From assembly GCA_963809385.1 (NCBI GenBank), contig CAWEJL010000017.1, forward strand, positions 372,001 through 436,000: a DNA stretch of 64,000 bases, given 5' to 3'. This document shows, one piece after another, positions 28,217 through 37,918 of this stretch. Positions within the stretch are counted from its first letter, which is position 1. Each line of letters starts with the position of its first letter. The translations under genes were made by a program, and so were the position numbers. The DNA is from JAKAIY01 sp963809385 (GTDB lineage: Bacteria > Chloroflexota > Ktedonobacteria > Ktedonobacterales > JADMIN01). Under the pieces are notes generated by a model. The model was not told where the DNA came from. It did no database searches and was given only the letters and a program-made list of their open reading frames with translations.

Positions 28217-28466
28217 GCGCCCGTGCGGCGCTCGATACGTTACAATAGTGTGGCTCAGGCGGAAGGCCAGGCGCCGGTCGCATGCCTCACCATACGTGGA
28301 AGGCAGCGGCAGTATCCGGTGGCACGCCGCCACCGAGTGGCGCCCGCACAGGAGCCCGGCGCGTCACATCATTCACAGAACCGCCGATTTCACTGACCAT
28401 TCCTGATATACGCCCTGATCTCTTGGGCCGGCTAAGCCCCAGACGAGCGGAGGAGGACGAGATTTC

Positions 28467-30478
28467 ATGCGTCAACGTCGGTTTCGCCTGGGAATCCGAG
28501 TGCAGCTTACCCTGGTGGTTCTGCTCGCCGCAGTGTTGAGTACAGCGGCGACCCTCTTCATCGCCAATAACGCGATTCAACAGTACGCCCTCCAGCAAGC
28601 GCATACGCAAGAGCAACAGAACATGGCCATCGCTCAGCTGGTACTCCAGACGCAGTATGGACAGAATGTCTCAATCTCCTCCACGAATCAGCTCGTAGCG
28701 GACTCGCCCTCAACCGGTCGTGATCTCAGCGGGTACACCTCGAGTAATTCCTACGGCAAATACGCGTTGAACTTCGATGTGGATTATGTGGATCAGGTAC
28801 AGCAGCTTATCGGCGGCTTCGTCAGCGTTTATCAGTGCGCCAACGCCAATGACAAGTATGTTCCCTGTATCCGCATCGCAACCACACTCCACGCGGCGAA
28901 TGGCAATTCAGCCTCCAATGCGGCCAACACGCGCGATACAGGCATCACGATCGAGCAGACCCCATTAAGCGCGATGGCGCTCAACAGCAACGCGCCACAA
29001 TCATTCTTGGGTGAAGTAGACTACGCGGGGCAGCGCTATTATGCGGATTACACTCCCCTATTCAACCCACAGCAGCAGGTCATCGGTGTGCTGGCCGTCG
29101 GCGTGCCGCTCGATAACGTAACCGCCTTCCAGCAGGCGACGACCATCCAGTTGCTGCTGCTGGGCTTGATCGTGATGATCGCGGGTGTCATCTTCGCGCT
29201 CCTGTTCGCCTCATCCATCGTCTCGACCTTGCAGAACGTGGCGCGACAGGTGAGCTTCGCCTCCCAGCGCATCGGCGCGATCGCGTCCCAGCAGGTGGGT
29301 GGCGCCGAGCAGCAGGTCTGGGCGGTCGGCTCGATCAACAAAGCGTTGCAGAACTTCGCTGAAACGACGCGGGAGATTTCGCACCGCACCGATCAACTGG
29401 CGCAAATGGGCGACCAGGTAGTCCGCCGCCGCGTTGACATCCTGCCGCAACAGATCGACACCATCCTGGCGTACATCACCCGTTCGGTGCGCGACATCAG
29501 CTCCGCCAGCCGGCAGGAAGCGCAGCAGTACGAGCGCATGACGGGGGCGATGCAGGCCGTGATGGAGATCGCCGAACAGGTGTCCAGCGGCTCACAGCAG
29601 GCCACCGAGAGCGCACGCCGGCTCGATGAGGCTGTCGGCGAATTGCAGCAAATCGTCGGCGCACGCGCGATCCGCCAGGTTACTGGCGCAACCATGGATG
29701 TCGCGGACTTCCCAAGCGAGGCGATGCTTGCTGGGGCTGGCGCGCTGCCAATGTCGCAGCCAGCCATGGGCCAGATGGGCGGCATGGGCCAGATGGGCGG
29801 CATGGGCCAGATGGGCGGCATGGGCCAGATGGGCGGCATGGGCCAGATGGGCGGCATGGGCCGGATGGGCTCGGTCAGATGGGCTCCGGTCAGATGGGCT
29901 CCGGTCAGATGGGCGGGCAGATGGGCGGGCAGATGGGCGGGCAGATGGGCGGGCGGCCAGCCACCGGACAAATGGGCCAAAGAGGCTCCGGCCAGATGGG
30001 CGTTCGCAGCGATCGCAACATGCGCATGGGCGGAGGCAATATGGGGCGCATGCCCGATACAGCCGCATCGCTCGGTGGAGCGCTTCCCGCTGGCGTAATG
30101 GGTGGTCCAATGGGCGGTATGGGTCCAATGGGCGGATCTGGCCAGATGGGCGGCATGGGTCAGATGGGAACCGATGGCCAGCTGCCGCCGCTAGGTGGCC
30201 CGATGGATATGGGTGGTTACGCCGGTCGCATGTCATTTGGTGGCGATGGACGCCAGGATGCCGACTATGGAGCGCCTATGCCACCGCTCCCCGACTTCCC
30301 AGGCGCCGGATCACAGGGCATGATGGGCGGTCAGTCGCGAGATGCCGCTCCACCTCCAGGCCGAACACGCGGTGTTCGCGGCCCCCTCTCAGGTCAGCGA
30401 AACGGTGGACAAAACAGTGGGCCTGCCAACACATCGCTTCCAGACTGGCTCACCGAACGCGGTGATGGCTCACGCTAA
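28467..30478 (+). CDS. Cache-like membrane sensor with Met/Gly repeat tail, frame broken once
   Basis: The N-terminus has a basic start and a transmembrane helix (VQLTLVVLLAAVLSTAATLF), then an extracytoplasmic Cache-like region of about 190 residues ending LGEVDYAGQRYYADYTPLFN and IGVLAVGVPLDNV. A second transmembrane helix (LLLLGLIVMIAGVIFALL) and about 200 cytoplasmic helical residues like the linker of chemoreceptors follow. The conserved chemoreceptor hairpin tip is absent. The tail is a Met/Gly/Gln repeat (GQMGGM...). One base is missing near 29871, where a repeat reads CTCGG instead of CTCCGG; restored, the frame continues to the stop at 30478 with a low-complexity Gly/Met/Pro tail. 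The break lies in slippage-prone sequence. Confidence 0.7.
29766..29950 (+). repeat. 18-bp and 12-15-bp tandem repeats coding for Met-Gly-Gln motifs
   Basis: Five near-identical 18-base units ATGGGCCAGATGGGCGGC (29766-29855) are followed by 15-base units ATGGGCTCCGGTCAG and 12-base units GGGCGGGCAGAT (to about 29950). The one-base loss at about 29871 falls in a 15-base unit. Confidence 0.9.
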
Positions 30479-30703
30479 CGCCGCGCACGCAAACCGCCAC
30501 GCAGGCAGGATGGGTGGGTGTATTATCCAGCGCTCTCGATACCACCAGAGACACTTGAGCGCAGCTTCAGTCGCAAGGCAGAAGCCGCGACAAGTCACCA
30601 AACGGCGCCGCGAGCACATGCGTGAACACTTGACCTTGTGGTGTCATCCGTCTTATCCTGAATCTCACGCACAAGCAATCGGCAAGAAAAGGAGCGTACC
30701 TCC

Positions 30704-31126
30704 GTGTATGAAGACATGCTGGCGCAAGTGCCACTATTTCAGAGTCTTACCCGACGTGAGCTTCAGGTCCTGAGTGTCAACTGCCGTGAGCGCGATTATC
30801 CCGCTGGGGCGGTCCTCTTGCGGCAGGGAGAGACAGGAGTCGGTCTGTTCATCATCACTGCGGGTACGGTCCATGTGACCCAGACCACGCCTGAGGGCAA
30901 TACACGCGATCTGGGTGATTTCGTGCGGGGAGCCGTGCTGGGCGAGATGTCGCTGCTGGATGATATGCCACGCACCGCGACCGTCATCGCTACGGAAGAT
31001 ACGCGTGCGTTGGTGATACCTGTGTGGGACTTCCGCGCCTCACTCCGCGAGGCGCCTGAAGTGAGTATCAAGTTGCTGGGTGTGATGAGCCAGCGCCTGC
31101 GCGCGATCGAGCGCCAACAGCAATAG
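30704..31126 (+). CDS. Cyclic-nucleotide-binding domain protein (CNB only)
   Basis: A GTG at 30704 nine bases after AAAGGAG starts this 140-residue protein. It is a single Crp-type beta-roll: LFQSLTRRELQVLSV, then YPAGAVLLRQGETGVGLFII, the phosphate-binding cassette in FVRGAVLGEMSLLDDMPRTA and a final helix RAIERQQQ. In the cassette the motif GEMSLLDDMPRTATV keeps the Gly-Glu and Arg-Thr/Ser positions used to hold cNMP. There is no C-terminal DNA-binding domain, so it is a regulatory module rather than a Crp regulator. It lies 225 bases after the Cache-like gene, perhaps as part of the same signalling set. Confidence 0.83.
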   Translation: MYEDMLAQVPLFQSLTRRELQVLSVNCRERDYPAGAVLLRQGETGVGLFIITAGTVHVTQTTPEGNTRDLGDFVRGAVLGEMSLLDDMPRTATVIATEDTRALVIPVWDFRASLREAPEVSIKLLGVMSQRLRAIERQQQ

Positions 31127-31179
31127 ACACACGCCACACGCGTATCAGACGAAACATGCACTCACAGTCCGGCGCGGGC

Positions 31180-31707
31180 TCAAGGATTTGGGCGTCGCGC
31201 CGGACTCGCTTTTTCACCGCGCGCCTTCGAAGGCGGCGTGCTGTCTGTATCCTTACCAGCGACATCAACCAGCAGCCGGTCCATTTCCTGCCGCATGGCT
31301 TGCAGATTGGGGTAGGAGCGATAGACGCTGGCGAAGCGGATATAGGCGATGGCGTCAATTTTTCGCAGTCGCTCCATAACCATCTCGCCGATGACCGAGG
31401 ATTCGATCTCCGCTTTCCCCATTTTGTACAGCTCGTGCTCGATCTCCTGAACGATCGCTTCGAGCTGGCCAACGGCGATGGGGCGCTTCTGGCAGGCGTG
31501 TCGCAGCCCGGATTCCAACTTCTCCCGGCTGAACGGCTCGCGCCGTCCGTCCCGCTTGACCACCATCAACTCATTCAACACGATGCGCTCCATCGTCGTG
31601 AAGCGTTCGCTACAGCGCTCACACCGGCGGCGGCGCTGCACAGCCTCACCGTTGTCGCGCGAATCAATCACCTTCGAATCGAAGTATCCACAGTAGGGGC
31701 ACCGCAT
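31180..31707 (-). CDS. nrdR: Transcriptional repressor NrdR
   Basis: NrdR represses ribonucleotide reductase genes when dATP is bound. The N-terminal zinc ribbon is intact (MRCPYCGY ... RRCERCSERFTT), followed by the ATP-cone with VVKRDGRREPFSREKL and VDRLLV-type ending (here MDRLLVDVAG). The ATG at 31707 has AAGGAG upstream and removes a long in-frame extension with no match. Length 175 is a little above the usual 150-160 because of a charged tail (TPPSKARGEKASPARRPNP). No nrd gene is in the window. Confidence 0.93.
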   Translation of the reverse strand: MRCPYCGYFDSKVIDSRDNGEAVQRRRRCERCSERFTTMERIVLNELMVVKRDGRREPFSREKLESGLRHACQKRPIAVGQLEAIVQEIEHELYKMGKAEIESSVIGEMVMERLRKIDAIAYIRFASVYRSYPNLQAMRQEMDRLLVDVAGKDTDSTPPSKARGEKASPARRPNP

Positions 31708-31931
31708 ACCGCCGCCAGCTCCTTGTGCGCTCCCTCGCGACGCGGCGCCGGACGCCTGAGATGCGCGAGGGAAGCGTGTACTGGAGTATAGCATAGGCTC
31801 CGACTTCTGCTGTTCTCTGCTATCATGAGAGCCGTTCCTCATCGCGAGCGAACGGCAGGCGGGCGCGTGATGTAGCGCGCCAGCGGAATACCACCACCAC
31901 GACATCAATGAAGATGGAGGCTGGATCCACG

Positions 31932-32627
31932 ATGACCATCAACTCAACCGCTCCCAGCGCCAAAATGGGCGCCGCGACAACCTACGAGCGTTACATCAAA
32001 ACCGATGCGTTGCTCACGCTCCAGAAACCACCGGATGAGCGGCTACACCCCGATGAGCTCGTGTTTCAGATCACGCACCAGACGTTCGAGCTGTGGTGGA
32101 AGCTCACGGTCGAATTGATGGAACGCGCGACAGCGCTGCTTGGTGAGAACCGCTTCGAGGACGCGGCGCTAGCCATAGGGCGCGCGGTCGCGGCGCAAGA
32201 GGTGGCTGGCGCGGCGATGCGGCAGCTCGAGCTGCTGCCACCGGCCGACTTTCTGGTGATTCGCGCAGGACTGGGCGATGGCAATGGAGGCGACTCGCCC
32301 GGCTTCCGCGCTATCCTGCTGCACGCGCCCGTAGTGTGGGAGGCGTTCGCGGCGGCGATCGAGCGCGCTGGCGTCAGCCTGGTGGACCTCTATGCGGCGC
32401 CGCGCGAGCGATATGCGATGTATGCCTGCGCCGAGGCGCTCACCGACTTCGACGAGCGCTTCAATCTCTTCCGCGCCGCGCACCTGAAGCTGGCGCAACG
32501 GCATCTGGGCCTTCAGAGCCGGGGGACCGGTGGCACACCAATGGCGGCGCTGGAGCGCACCTTGCTCGATCTGCTCTTCCCGGAGCTCTGGCAGGCGCGC
32601 GACGCGCTTGTAGCCCGGCAAGGCTAA
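31932..32627 (+). CDS. kynA: Tryptophan 2,3-dioxygenase family protein
   Basis: This haem dioxygenase opens the indole ring of tryptophan to N-formylkynurenine, the first step of the kynurenine route. Diagnostic segments are TYERYIKTDALLTLQKP, HPDELVFQITHQTFELWWK (active-site His and the substrate pocket) and HLKLAQRHLGLQSRGTGGTPM (haem-ligand His and the conserved GTGGTP loop). Length 231 is shorter than the classical 270-300 but fits the short bacterial group. The ATG at 31932 has GGAGG upstream; an ATG at 31908 is also in frame without one. No kynurenine pathway neighbour is seen, so the physiological role is open. Confidence 0.83.
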   Translation: MTINSTAPSAKMGAATTYERYIKTDALLTLQKPPDERLHPDELVFQITHQTFELWWKLTVELMERATALLGENRFEDAALAIGRAVAAQEVAGAAMRQLELLPPADFLVIRAGLGDGNGGDSPGFRAILLHAPVVWEAFAAAIERAGVSLVDLYAAPRERYAMYACAEALTDFDERFNLFRAAHLKLAQRHLGLQSRGTGGTPMAALERTLLDLLFPELWQARDALVARQG

Positions 32628-32663
32628 GAGAGCCAGCCTCGCCACCCGCCAGTATCAACGCGC

Positions 32664-34810
32664 TCAGGCGTCGAGCAGGGCAGCGAGCTCATCAGGCGCT
32701 GTCACGGGCCGCTGACAAACGAATCCCTGACAGACGTATGCCGCTGGCGCGCCGCCGACCAGCGGTCGCGCGGCGAGCAGCGGCACGGCGGACACGGCGG
32801 CCTCATTACCCGGCGCGGAGGCGGCCAGAACCAGCCGCGGACGCCAGTGATTCCTGACCGCCTTACGCAACGCCTGAAACTGCGGGTCGTCTGCTCGCCC
32901 ACAAGCGCCACCTCGTAGAATGGCCCGATGAGGTCATCCAACACGCAGAGGGCGCGCCCAAAGCCCGACGGGGAACGCAGCGCCATCGACGCGAGCGGCA
33001 GCAATGCGCGCGCCGCCAGCTCGCGGTAACGCGCCTCGCCTGTCAGCGCGGAGAGCCGGAGCAGCGCCTCGCAGGCCAGACTGGTTCCGCTGGGAGTAAC
33101 GCTGTCGGCCAGCTCGCGCGGCCTACCGATCAGACGCTCATGATCGGAGGCCGTATCGAAGAATCCTGCGATCTCCTCATCCCAGAAGCGAGTCGCGATG
33201 CCATCTACCAGCGGGCGCGCCTGGGTCACGTATTGCGGGTCACCCGTCAATTCATACACACTGATGAGCGCATTCACCAAACCAGCGTAGTCTTCCAGAT
33301 AGGCGTCGAGCTTGGCCTCGCCCAAGCGCCAGGTTCGGAGCAGCCGCCCATCGCGGATCATGGAGCCAGTCAGAAACGTCGCGCTCTTGACAACCGCTTG
33401 ATAATAGTCGTCACGACCCAGCGCCAGCGCCGCTTCCGCCATCGTTCGCAGCGCGAGCGCGTTCCATGCGGTAATGGCCTTGTCGTCGAGGCCTGGCCGC
33501 ACTCGCCCCGCACGGACCGAATAGAGCCGCTCACGGGCGCGCGCCAAAGCCGCTCGCGCCTCATCAGGGGTAATTCCCAGGCTCAGAGCCACATCTTCAA
33601 CATCGCGCGCGACATGCAGAATGTTGCGGCCCTCGAAATTCCCGCGCTCCGAAACGCCCCAGACGAGCTGAGCCACAGCCGCATCGTCATCACCGAGCGC
33701 CTCGCGCAGCTCGTCCGCCGTCCAGACGTAGAAACGGCCCTCTTCGCCTTCGCTATCAGCGTCTTGCGCGGAGTAAAACGCGCCACGAGAATCGGTCATC
33801 TCACGCAGGATGTAATCGAGTGTCTGCTCACAAACAAGGCGGTAGCGCGGCTCACCGGTCACCTGCCACGCGCGCAAATAGACCAGCGCCAGAAGCGCGT
33901 TGTCGTAGAGCATTTTTTCAAAGTGCGGTGTCAACCAGATCGCATCAGTTGAGTAGCGGTGGAAGCCGCCGCCGATCTGGTCATAGATGCCACCAGCGGC
34001 CATGCTGTCGAGTGTCAGCGTCACGAGTGGGAGCGCATCCGCGCTCAGTCCATGCGTAGCGGCGTCATTCACCCCGCCGGCCACCTGCCGCCGCCGCTCC
34101 ATGCGCAACAGGAACTCCAACCCCAACGCATGCGGGAACTTGGGCGCGCCTCGCAACCCACCCGTTTCGCGGTCGAAGCCGGCGAGGTCGGTGTTCGCCG
34201 CGCGCGCCAGGATCGCGGGATCGAGCCGCTCCGCGCCATCGAGTAGGCCGGGAGGAACTTCGAGGCGTAGGCGCTCGCTCGCCTGATATACCTCGCGCAT
34301 CCCCTGCGCCTGCGCCTCCACATCGTCCCGCCGGTCACGATACCACTCCGCGATCGCCAGCAGTAGCCTGGGGAAGCCCGGCGCGCCGTAGCGGTCTGAT
34401 GGGGGGAAATAGGTACCAGCGAAGAATGGCGCGCCATCAGGGGTCAAGAAAACGGTCATCGGCCAGCCGCCACCGCCAGTCATACGGATGGTAGCTTCCA
34501 TATAAATGGCGTCCAAATCCGCTCGCTCTTCGCGATCCACCTTGATACAGACGAATTCTCTGTTCATGATGGCCGCAATCGCTTCATCCTCGAATGACTC
34601 ATGGGCCATCACATGGCACCAATGGCAGGCAGAGTAGCCAATACTCAACAAGATTGGTTTATCTTCCGCTCGCGCGCGCGTCAGCGCCTCCTCACCCCAC
34701 GGGTACCAGTCCACAGGGTTGTGTGCGTGCTGCCTGAGATAGGGGCTGCTCTCATGAATGAGTCGGTTGGTGTGCGTGGGGCGCTGGTCGCCCTCTTGTC
34801 GCCGCTCCAT
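32664..34810 (-). CDS. DUF255/thioredoxin-domain protein (YyaL/SSP411 family), frame broken near the end
   Basis: A widespread protein of about 690-710 residues. The N-terminal DUF255 thioredoxin-like domain is clear: SSPYLRQHAHNPVDWYPWGEEA, SIGYSACHWCHVMAHESFED (the CHWC redox motif) and FVCIKVDREERADLD. The rest is an alpha/alpha-barrel-like domain with TPHFEKMLYDNALLA and DDKAITAWNALALRTMAE. Near 32890 one base is missing: reading shifts from VALVGEQ to DDPQFQALRKAVRNHW and ends with FVCQRPVTAPDELAALLDA at the stop at 32664. The start has GGAGAG upstream. The cellular role is unknown. It is convergent with the tryptophan dioxygenase. Confidence 0.85.
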
Positions 34811-35562
34811 CGGTCGTTCTCTCCTCCAGATTGCGCCGTGGGTGACGGCTCGCTAATCACTGCTTGACAACAAAGCGCCTAACACACAAGAGATTATAAG
34901 CGGCGATGGCGCTGCGGGGCGAATGTGAGATATGAAGCGAGTGAGCCGCGCGTATACTCGTAGAGTGCGGCGCAGCCAGCACGACGCATGAGACGAGTGT
35001 GTTACACAGACACATTACCGTTTTCGTCACTGTTAAAGTAGGCTACAGTAGGCTCCGGCCCTTCTTGCCAGTTCTGCGCCAGCCTGTTTCCCGCGCGTGC
35101 AGAGCGACCTGACCATCCAGTAGGGATCACGCGCTCGAAGCACTTAAGAATTTACCGAGAGATATAAATACTTACAAATACTGATGATTAATCCTCTTGT
35201 AACTTTATTATTTCGTGATGTACAATAGCCAGTGGAATCGAGATTTTCGAGGTGAGGATGTAGGCGGGTAAAAATCACCTGCCTGGCTCTCATGGATGGT
35301 TTGGATTGGCTGGAAATCGAAATCGAAATCACGGTGGAAGAGATGCCTAGGTTTCAGAGAGCCAGTCAGCGTATCGTAGTATGCTCGCATCTAGATACGT
35401 TGATTGACTCGCTGATGCGTGGACACCCTTTCACCTTATGCGCGTTGGATAAATCCAGTCATTCCTCGAACCAAGCGAGCTCATCTCGCCATGTGAACAA
35501 GCAACCTCGCCCTTTCGAATTCCGACAACAGCAACCATTCAGCGAAAGAGGCGAGCAACCAC
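34811..35562. other. AT-rich control region before the XRE-TPR regulator
   Basis: Over 750 bases with no supported gene and a clear drop in GC at about 35140-35230. It holds a direct repeat of AAATACT (in 35166-35182), the promoter pair at 35197-35226 and a long leader. An open frame from 35292 overlaps the regulator's start and looks non-coding. Confidence 0.5.
35197..35226 (+). promoter_or_regulatory. Possible promoter of the XRE-TPR regulator
   Basis: TTGTAA (35197-35202) and TACAAT (35221-35226) are 18 bases apart in the AT-rich block, leaving a leader of about 335 bases before the ATG at 35563. Confidence 0.5.
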
Positions 35563-36939
35563 ATGCCAAGGGAACGAATTCAGCGAGATGCTCCAGTGGC
35601 GGAGCCTACACCCGCCCAAAAAATGGGGAAGCGGCTTCGAGAGGCGCGCCTGCGCCTCAACATGACACAGTCAGAAGTAGCTGGCGATCAGTTTAGTGTG
35701 TCGTATATTTCCGCGGTCGAACGCGGTCAAATACGGCCAAGTCTCGGCGCATTAGAACAATTGTCCGAACGCCTCGAAGTCCCTCTTGCCGATCTTGTGA
35801 GCGACGAACGTGCTACCGAAGGGGTCGTGACAGGTGGACGCGAAGCCGCGGCCGAGCGCCGGCAAGAGGAAGCCGAAGCGAAGCTTCGCCTGGCGCAGGC
35901 GCAGATCCACCAGGGCAAGCTCCGCGAGGCGCTAGACACCCTGCGCACAATCAACACCTCCCATCTGGCCGGGCATAACGCGACGGAACTGCGCCGGTTG
36001 CTGGCGTACTGCTATATCGAACTCGACCAGCCAGAAGAGGCGCGCAAAGAGGCGCTGGAGGGCGTGGCGCTCTCTGAGCGGACCGGTGACGAGGAAATGC
36101 GGGCGCGACTCTGCAATGAACTGGGCGGAGCCTATCTGCTGTCACGCAAGACCCAGCTCGCGCTCGAACAATTCCGCTTGGCGCATGAGGCTGTGCTCCA
36201 CGGGATCGTCAAGGACCCCACCTTCCGACTCAACGTCCTCTACAATCTTGGCACCACCTACTGGATGCTGAACCAGCCCAGCGATGCGATTGGCTATCTC
36301 CGAGAAGCGGTCGAGCTTACAGATGATCTCAACAACCCAGAGCGGCTGGGCGATTCGCTCTGGGTTTTGAGTGTCGCTTATACTGCGCAAGGTGACTCGC
36401 GGCGCGCCAAGTTGTATGCGCTGCGCGCGCTGGCGACCTACGACCAGGCGGAGAACCACCGCCTCACCGCGCGCGCCTACACCAGGCTGGGCCGCGCATC
36501 GGCGCAGGCGAACCAGATTGATGAGGCGCTCAACTTCCTCAACCAGGCGCAAACAATGACCGAGCGCGAACAGGACACACGCGGTCAGGCTGAGGTACAG
36601 CGCAGCCTGGCGGCTGTCTTCGTCAGCCAGAAGCGGATGGCGGAAGCCAAGGCAGCCGCTCAGAAGTCACTCGATCTGGCCCAGTCCGTCAACGACGACA
36701 TTCTGCTTGCTGAATCGCTGCTGGCGATGGCGCAGGTGCAGGACGCGCAGGGTCAGCAGAAGCAGGCCGAGGCCAGCTTCGAGCAAGCCATTGCCTTGCT
36801 GGAGAAAACCGGCGCTCGGCAGCATCTCGGCGACGCCTACGCCGCCTTCTCGACCTTCCTGGAAGCGCGCGGCCAGAGCCAGCGTGCCCTGGAGGTCCTG
36901 CGCCAGGCGTGGAATATCCGGGAGGGGGCGCCCGCCTAA
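35563..36939 (+). CDS. XRE-family HTH regulator with TPR repeats
   Basis: Residues about 20-80 form an XRE helix-turn-helix: LREARLRLNMTQSEVAGD, then SVSYISAVERGQIRPSLGAL and LSERLEVPLADLV, the full set of recognition and dimer contacts. A coiled segment (EEAEAKLRLAQAQIHQGKL) leads to about seven to eight tetratricopeptide repeats covering residues 110-450 (for example FRLNVLYNLGTTYWMLNQPSDAIGYL). Such HTH-TPR proteins usually read a peptide or protein signal through the TPR part and bind DNA through the HTH. Context gives no target; it has its own AT-rich upstream region. The ATG at 35563 is the natural start. Confidence 0.88.
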   Translation: MPRERIQRDAPVAEPTPAQKMGKRLREARLRLNMTQSEVAGDQFSVSYISAVERGQIRPSLGALEQLSERLEVPLADLVSDERATEGVVTGGREAAAERRQEEAEAKLRLAQAQIHQGKLREALDTLRTINTSHLAGHNATELRRLLAYCYIELDQPEEARKEALEGVALSERTGDEEMRARLCNELGGAYLLSRKTQLALEQFRLAHEAVLHGIVKDPTFRLNVLYNLGTTYWMLNQPSDAIGYLREAVELTDDLNNPERLGDSLWVLSVAYTAQGDSRRAKLYALRALATYDQAENHRLTARAYTRLGRASAQANQIDEALNFLNQAQTMTEREQDTRGQAEVQRSLAAVFVSQKRMAEAKAAAQKSLDLAQSVNDDILLAESLLAMAQVQDAQGQQKQAEASFEQAIALLEKTGARQHLGDAYAAFSTFLEARGQSQRALEVLRQAWNIREGAPA

Positions 36940-36947
36940 GCAATCAC

Positions 36948-36989
36948 GCGGGTCAATTCACCCCACCAACGCGCGGCGAATTGACCCGC
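36948..36989 (+). terminator. Hairpin 1 after the XRE-TPR gene
   Basis: GCGGGTCAATTC (36948-36959) pairs with 36978-36989 over a loop of 18 bases. No T tract follows, so it may be a weak terminator or a structured 3' end. Confidence 0.4.
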
Positions 36990-37009
36990 ATCGAACGGCA
37001 AGTCGACAG

Positions 37010-37062
37010 ACGCGCCGCTGGCGAGGGGAGTGATCTCCCGCCAGCGGCGCGTTCCTTGTTCC
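37010..37062 (+). terminator. Hairpin 2, likely terminator
   Basis: A 14-bp arm ACGCGCCGCTGGCG (37010-37023) pairs with 37039-37052 and an inner GGGA/TCCC extends the stem. The following bases TTCCTTGTT are moderately T-rich. Confidence 0.55.
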
Positions 37063-37549
37063 AGATCGAAGTCACTGCCTACACATGCCAAGCATCAGTC
37101 ATGGCCGATGCGGAATGGCGTATCCACGCCAAGCCATATAGCAGGGCGCGGACGCCACGCTCTGTCATCGGATGGCTCGGTATCGCCACCCGACGGCCCA
37201 CCGGTGTGTGGAGGATGAGTGAGGATATCGAGCGCTTCGAGCGTTTCGGCAAGGCGCGCGGAGCCACTATCGTCTGTGACAGCTTCAGCGACACCGTGAC
37301 CGGATTTTGGAGTGCGCATAGATAGGAAACTCCTCTTCGCTGCGAACTAGCGCCTAAGCGCTCAGCATCTCGCCACAGAGACACCACACATGCGGCGCGT
37401 GGAGAGCGCGGGCGATTTGTAGGGTAGCTGAATAACGCTGACTCGATGGAGGCTCCATGGCGCCTCCGCTCGAACGGGGAATCAGCGCTTATCACCGCCG
37501 GCGCTTGATGCCATACGGCGCCATGCGACAAACCGGAAGGAGGCGCCCA

Positions 37550-37573
37550 ATGAGTGCTACCCAAGCATCGTGA
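37550..37573 (+). CDS. Seven-codon mini-ORF with strong ribosome-binding site
   Basis: ATG at 37550 follows GGAAGGAGG (37535-37543) by six bases and reads MSATQAS to a TGA. Such a strong site before so short a frame could mark a leader peptide or a frameshifted small gene; a shift after codon 5 would read on as SIVTRAAPDDD to about 37619. Function unknown and existence uncertain. Confidence 0.25.
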   Translation: MSATQAS

Positions 37574-37918
37574 CTCGCGCTGCGCCGGACGATGACTTGG
37601 CTATGGGTACCTGGCTATAAGAGGGGGCTTGTGGGGAGGGGGTATGGTGAGAATCGCGCGTTCAGTGCCATAGTGTGATAGGAAGGCGCCGCAGTGAGCG
37701 GAAAGCGACCCGATCGGAGAGCGCCTGTGGGGCGGGAAGTAAAATTCACGCCGCTTCCCCGTCATGTTCACGAACCCATCCGCGTCGTATCCTATACATG
37801 CGTGATTTCACCTACCCGCATGACACGCCTGCCACGCGCAGGTGAATCAGTACCGGATTTATCACCGTTTGCCGCGCCGCCGCATGACGCCGGCGCATAC
37901 ACCCAGGAGGACCCATCC

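Larger units (their letters stand above)
36940..37918. other. Large intergenic region with two hairpins and a mini-ORF
   Basis: Almost 1 kb between the regulator and the ABC permease. It has two strong inverted repeats (36948-36989 and 37010-37052) and a seven-codon ORF with a strong ribosome-binding site at 37537-37573. Longer open frames on both strands overlap the hairpins and show no protein features, so I do not call them. Confidence 0.5.

Noticed and set aside
35292..35696. Open frame upstream of and overlapping the XRE-TPR gene
   Set aside because: It overlaps the better-supported ATG at 35563 and has low-complexity, non-protein-like content.
37079..37564. Open frames on both strands in the gap before the ABC permease
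   Set aside because: They overlap strong hairpins and each other, and show no domain, composition or ribosome-binding support.
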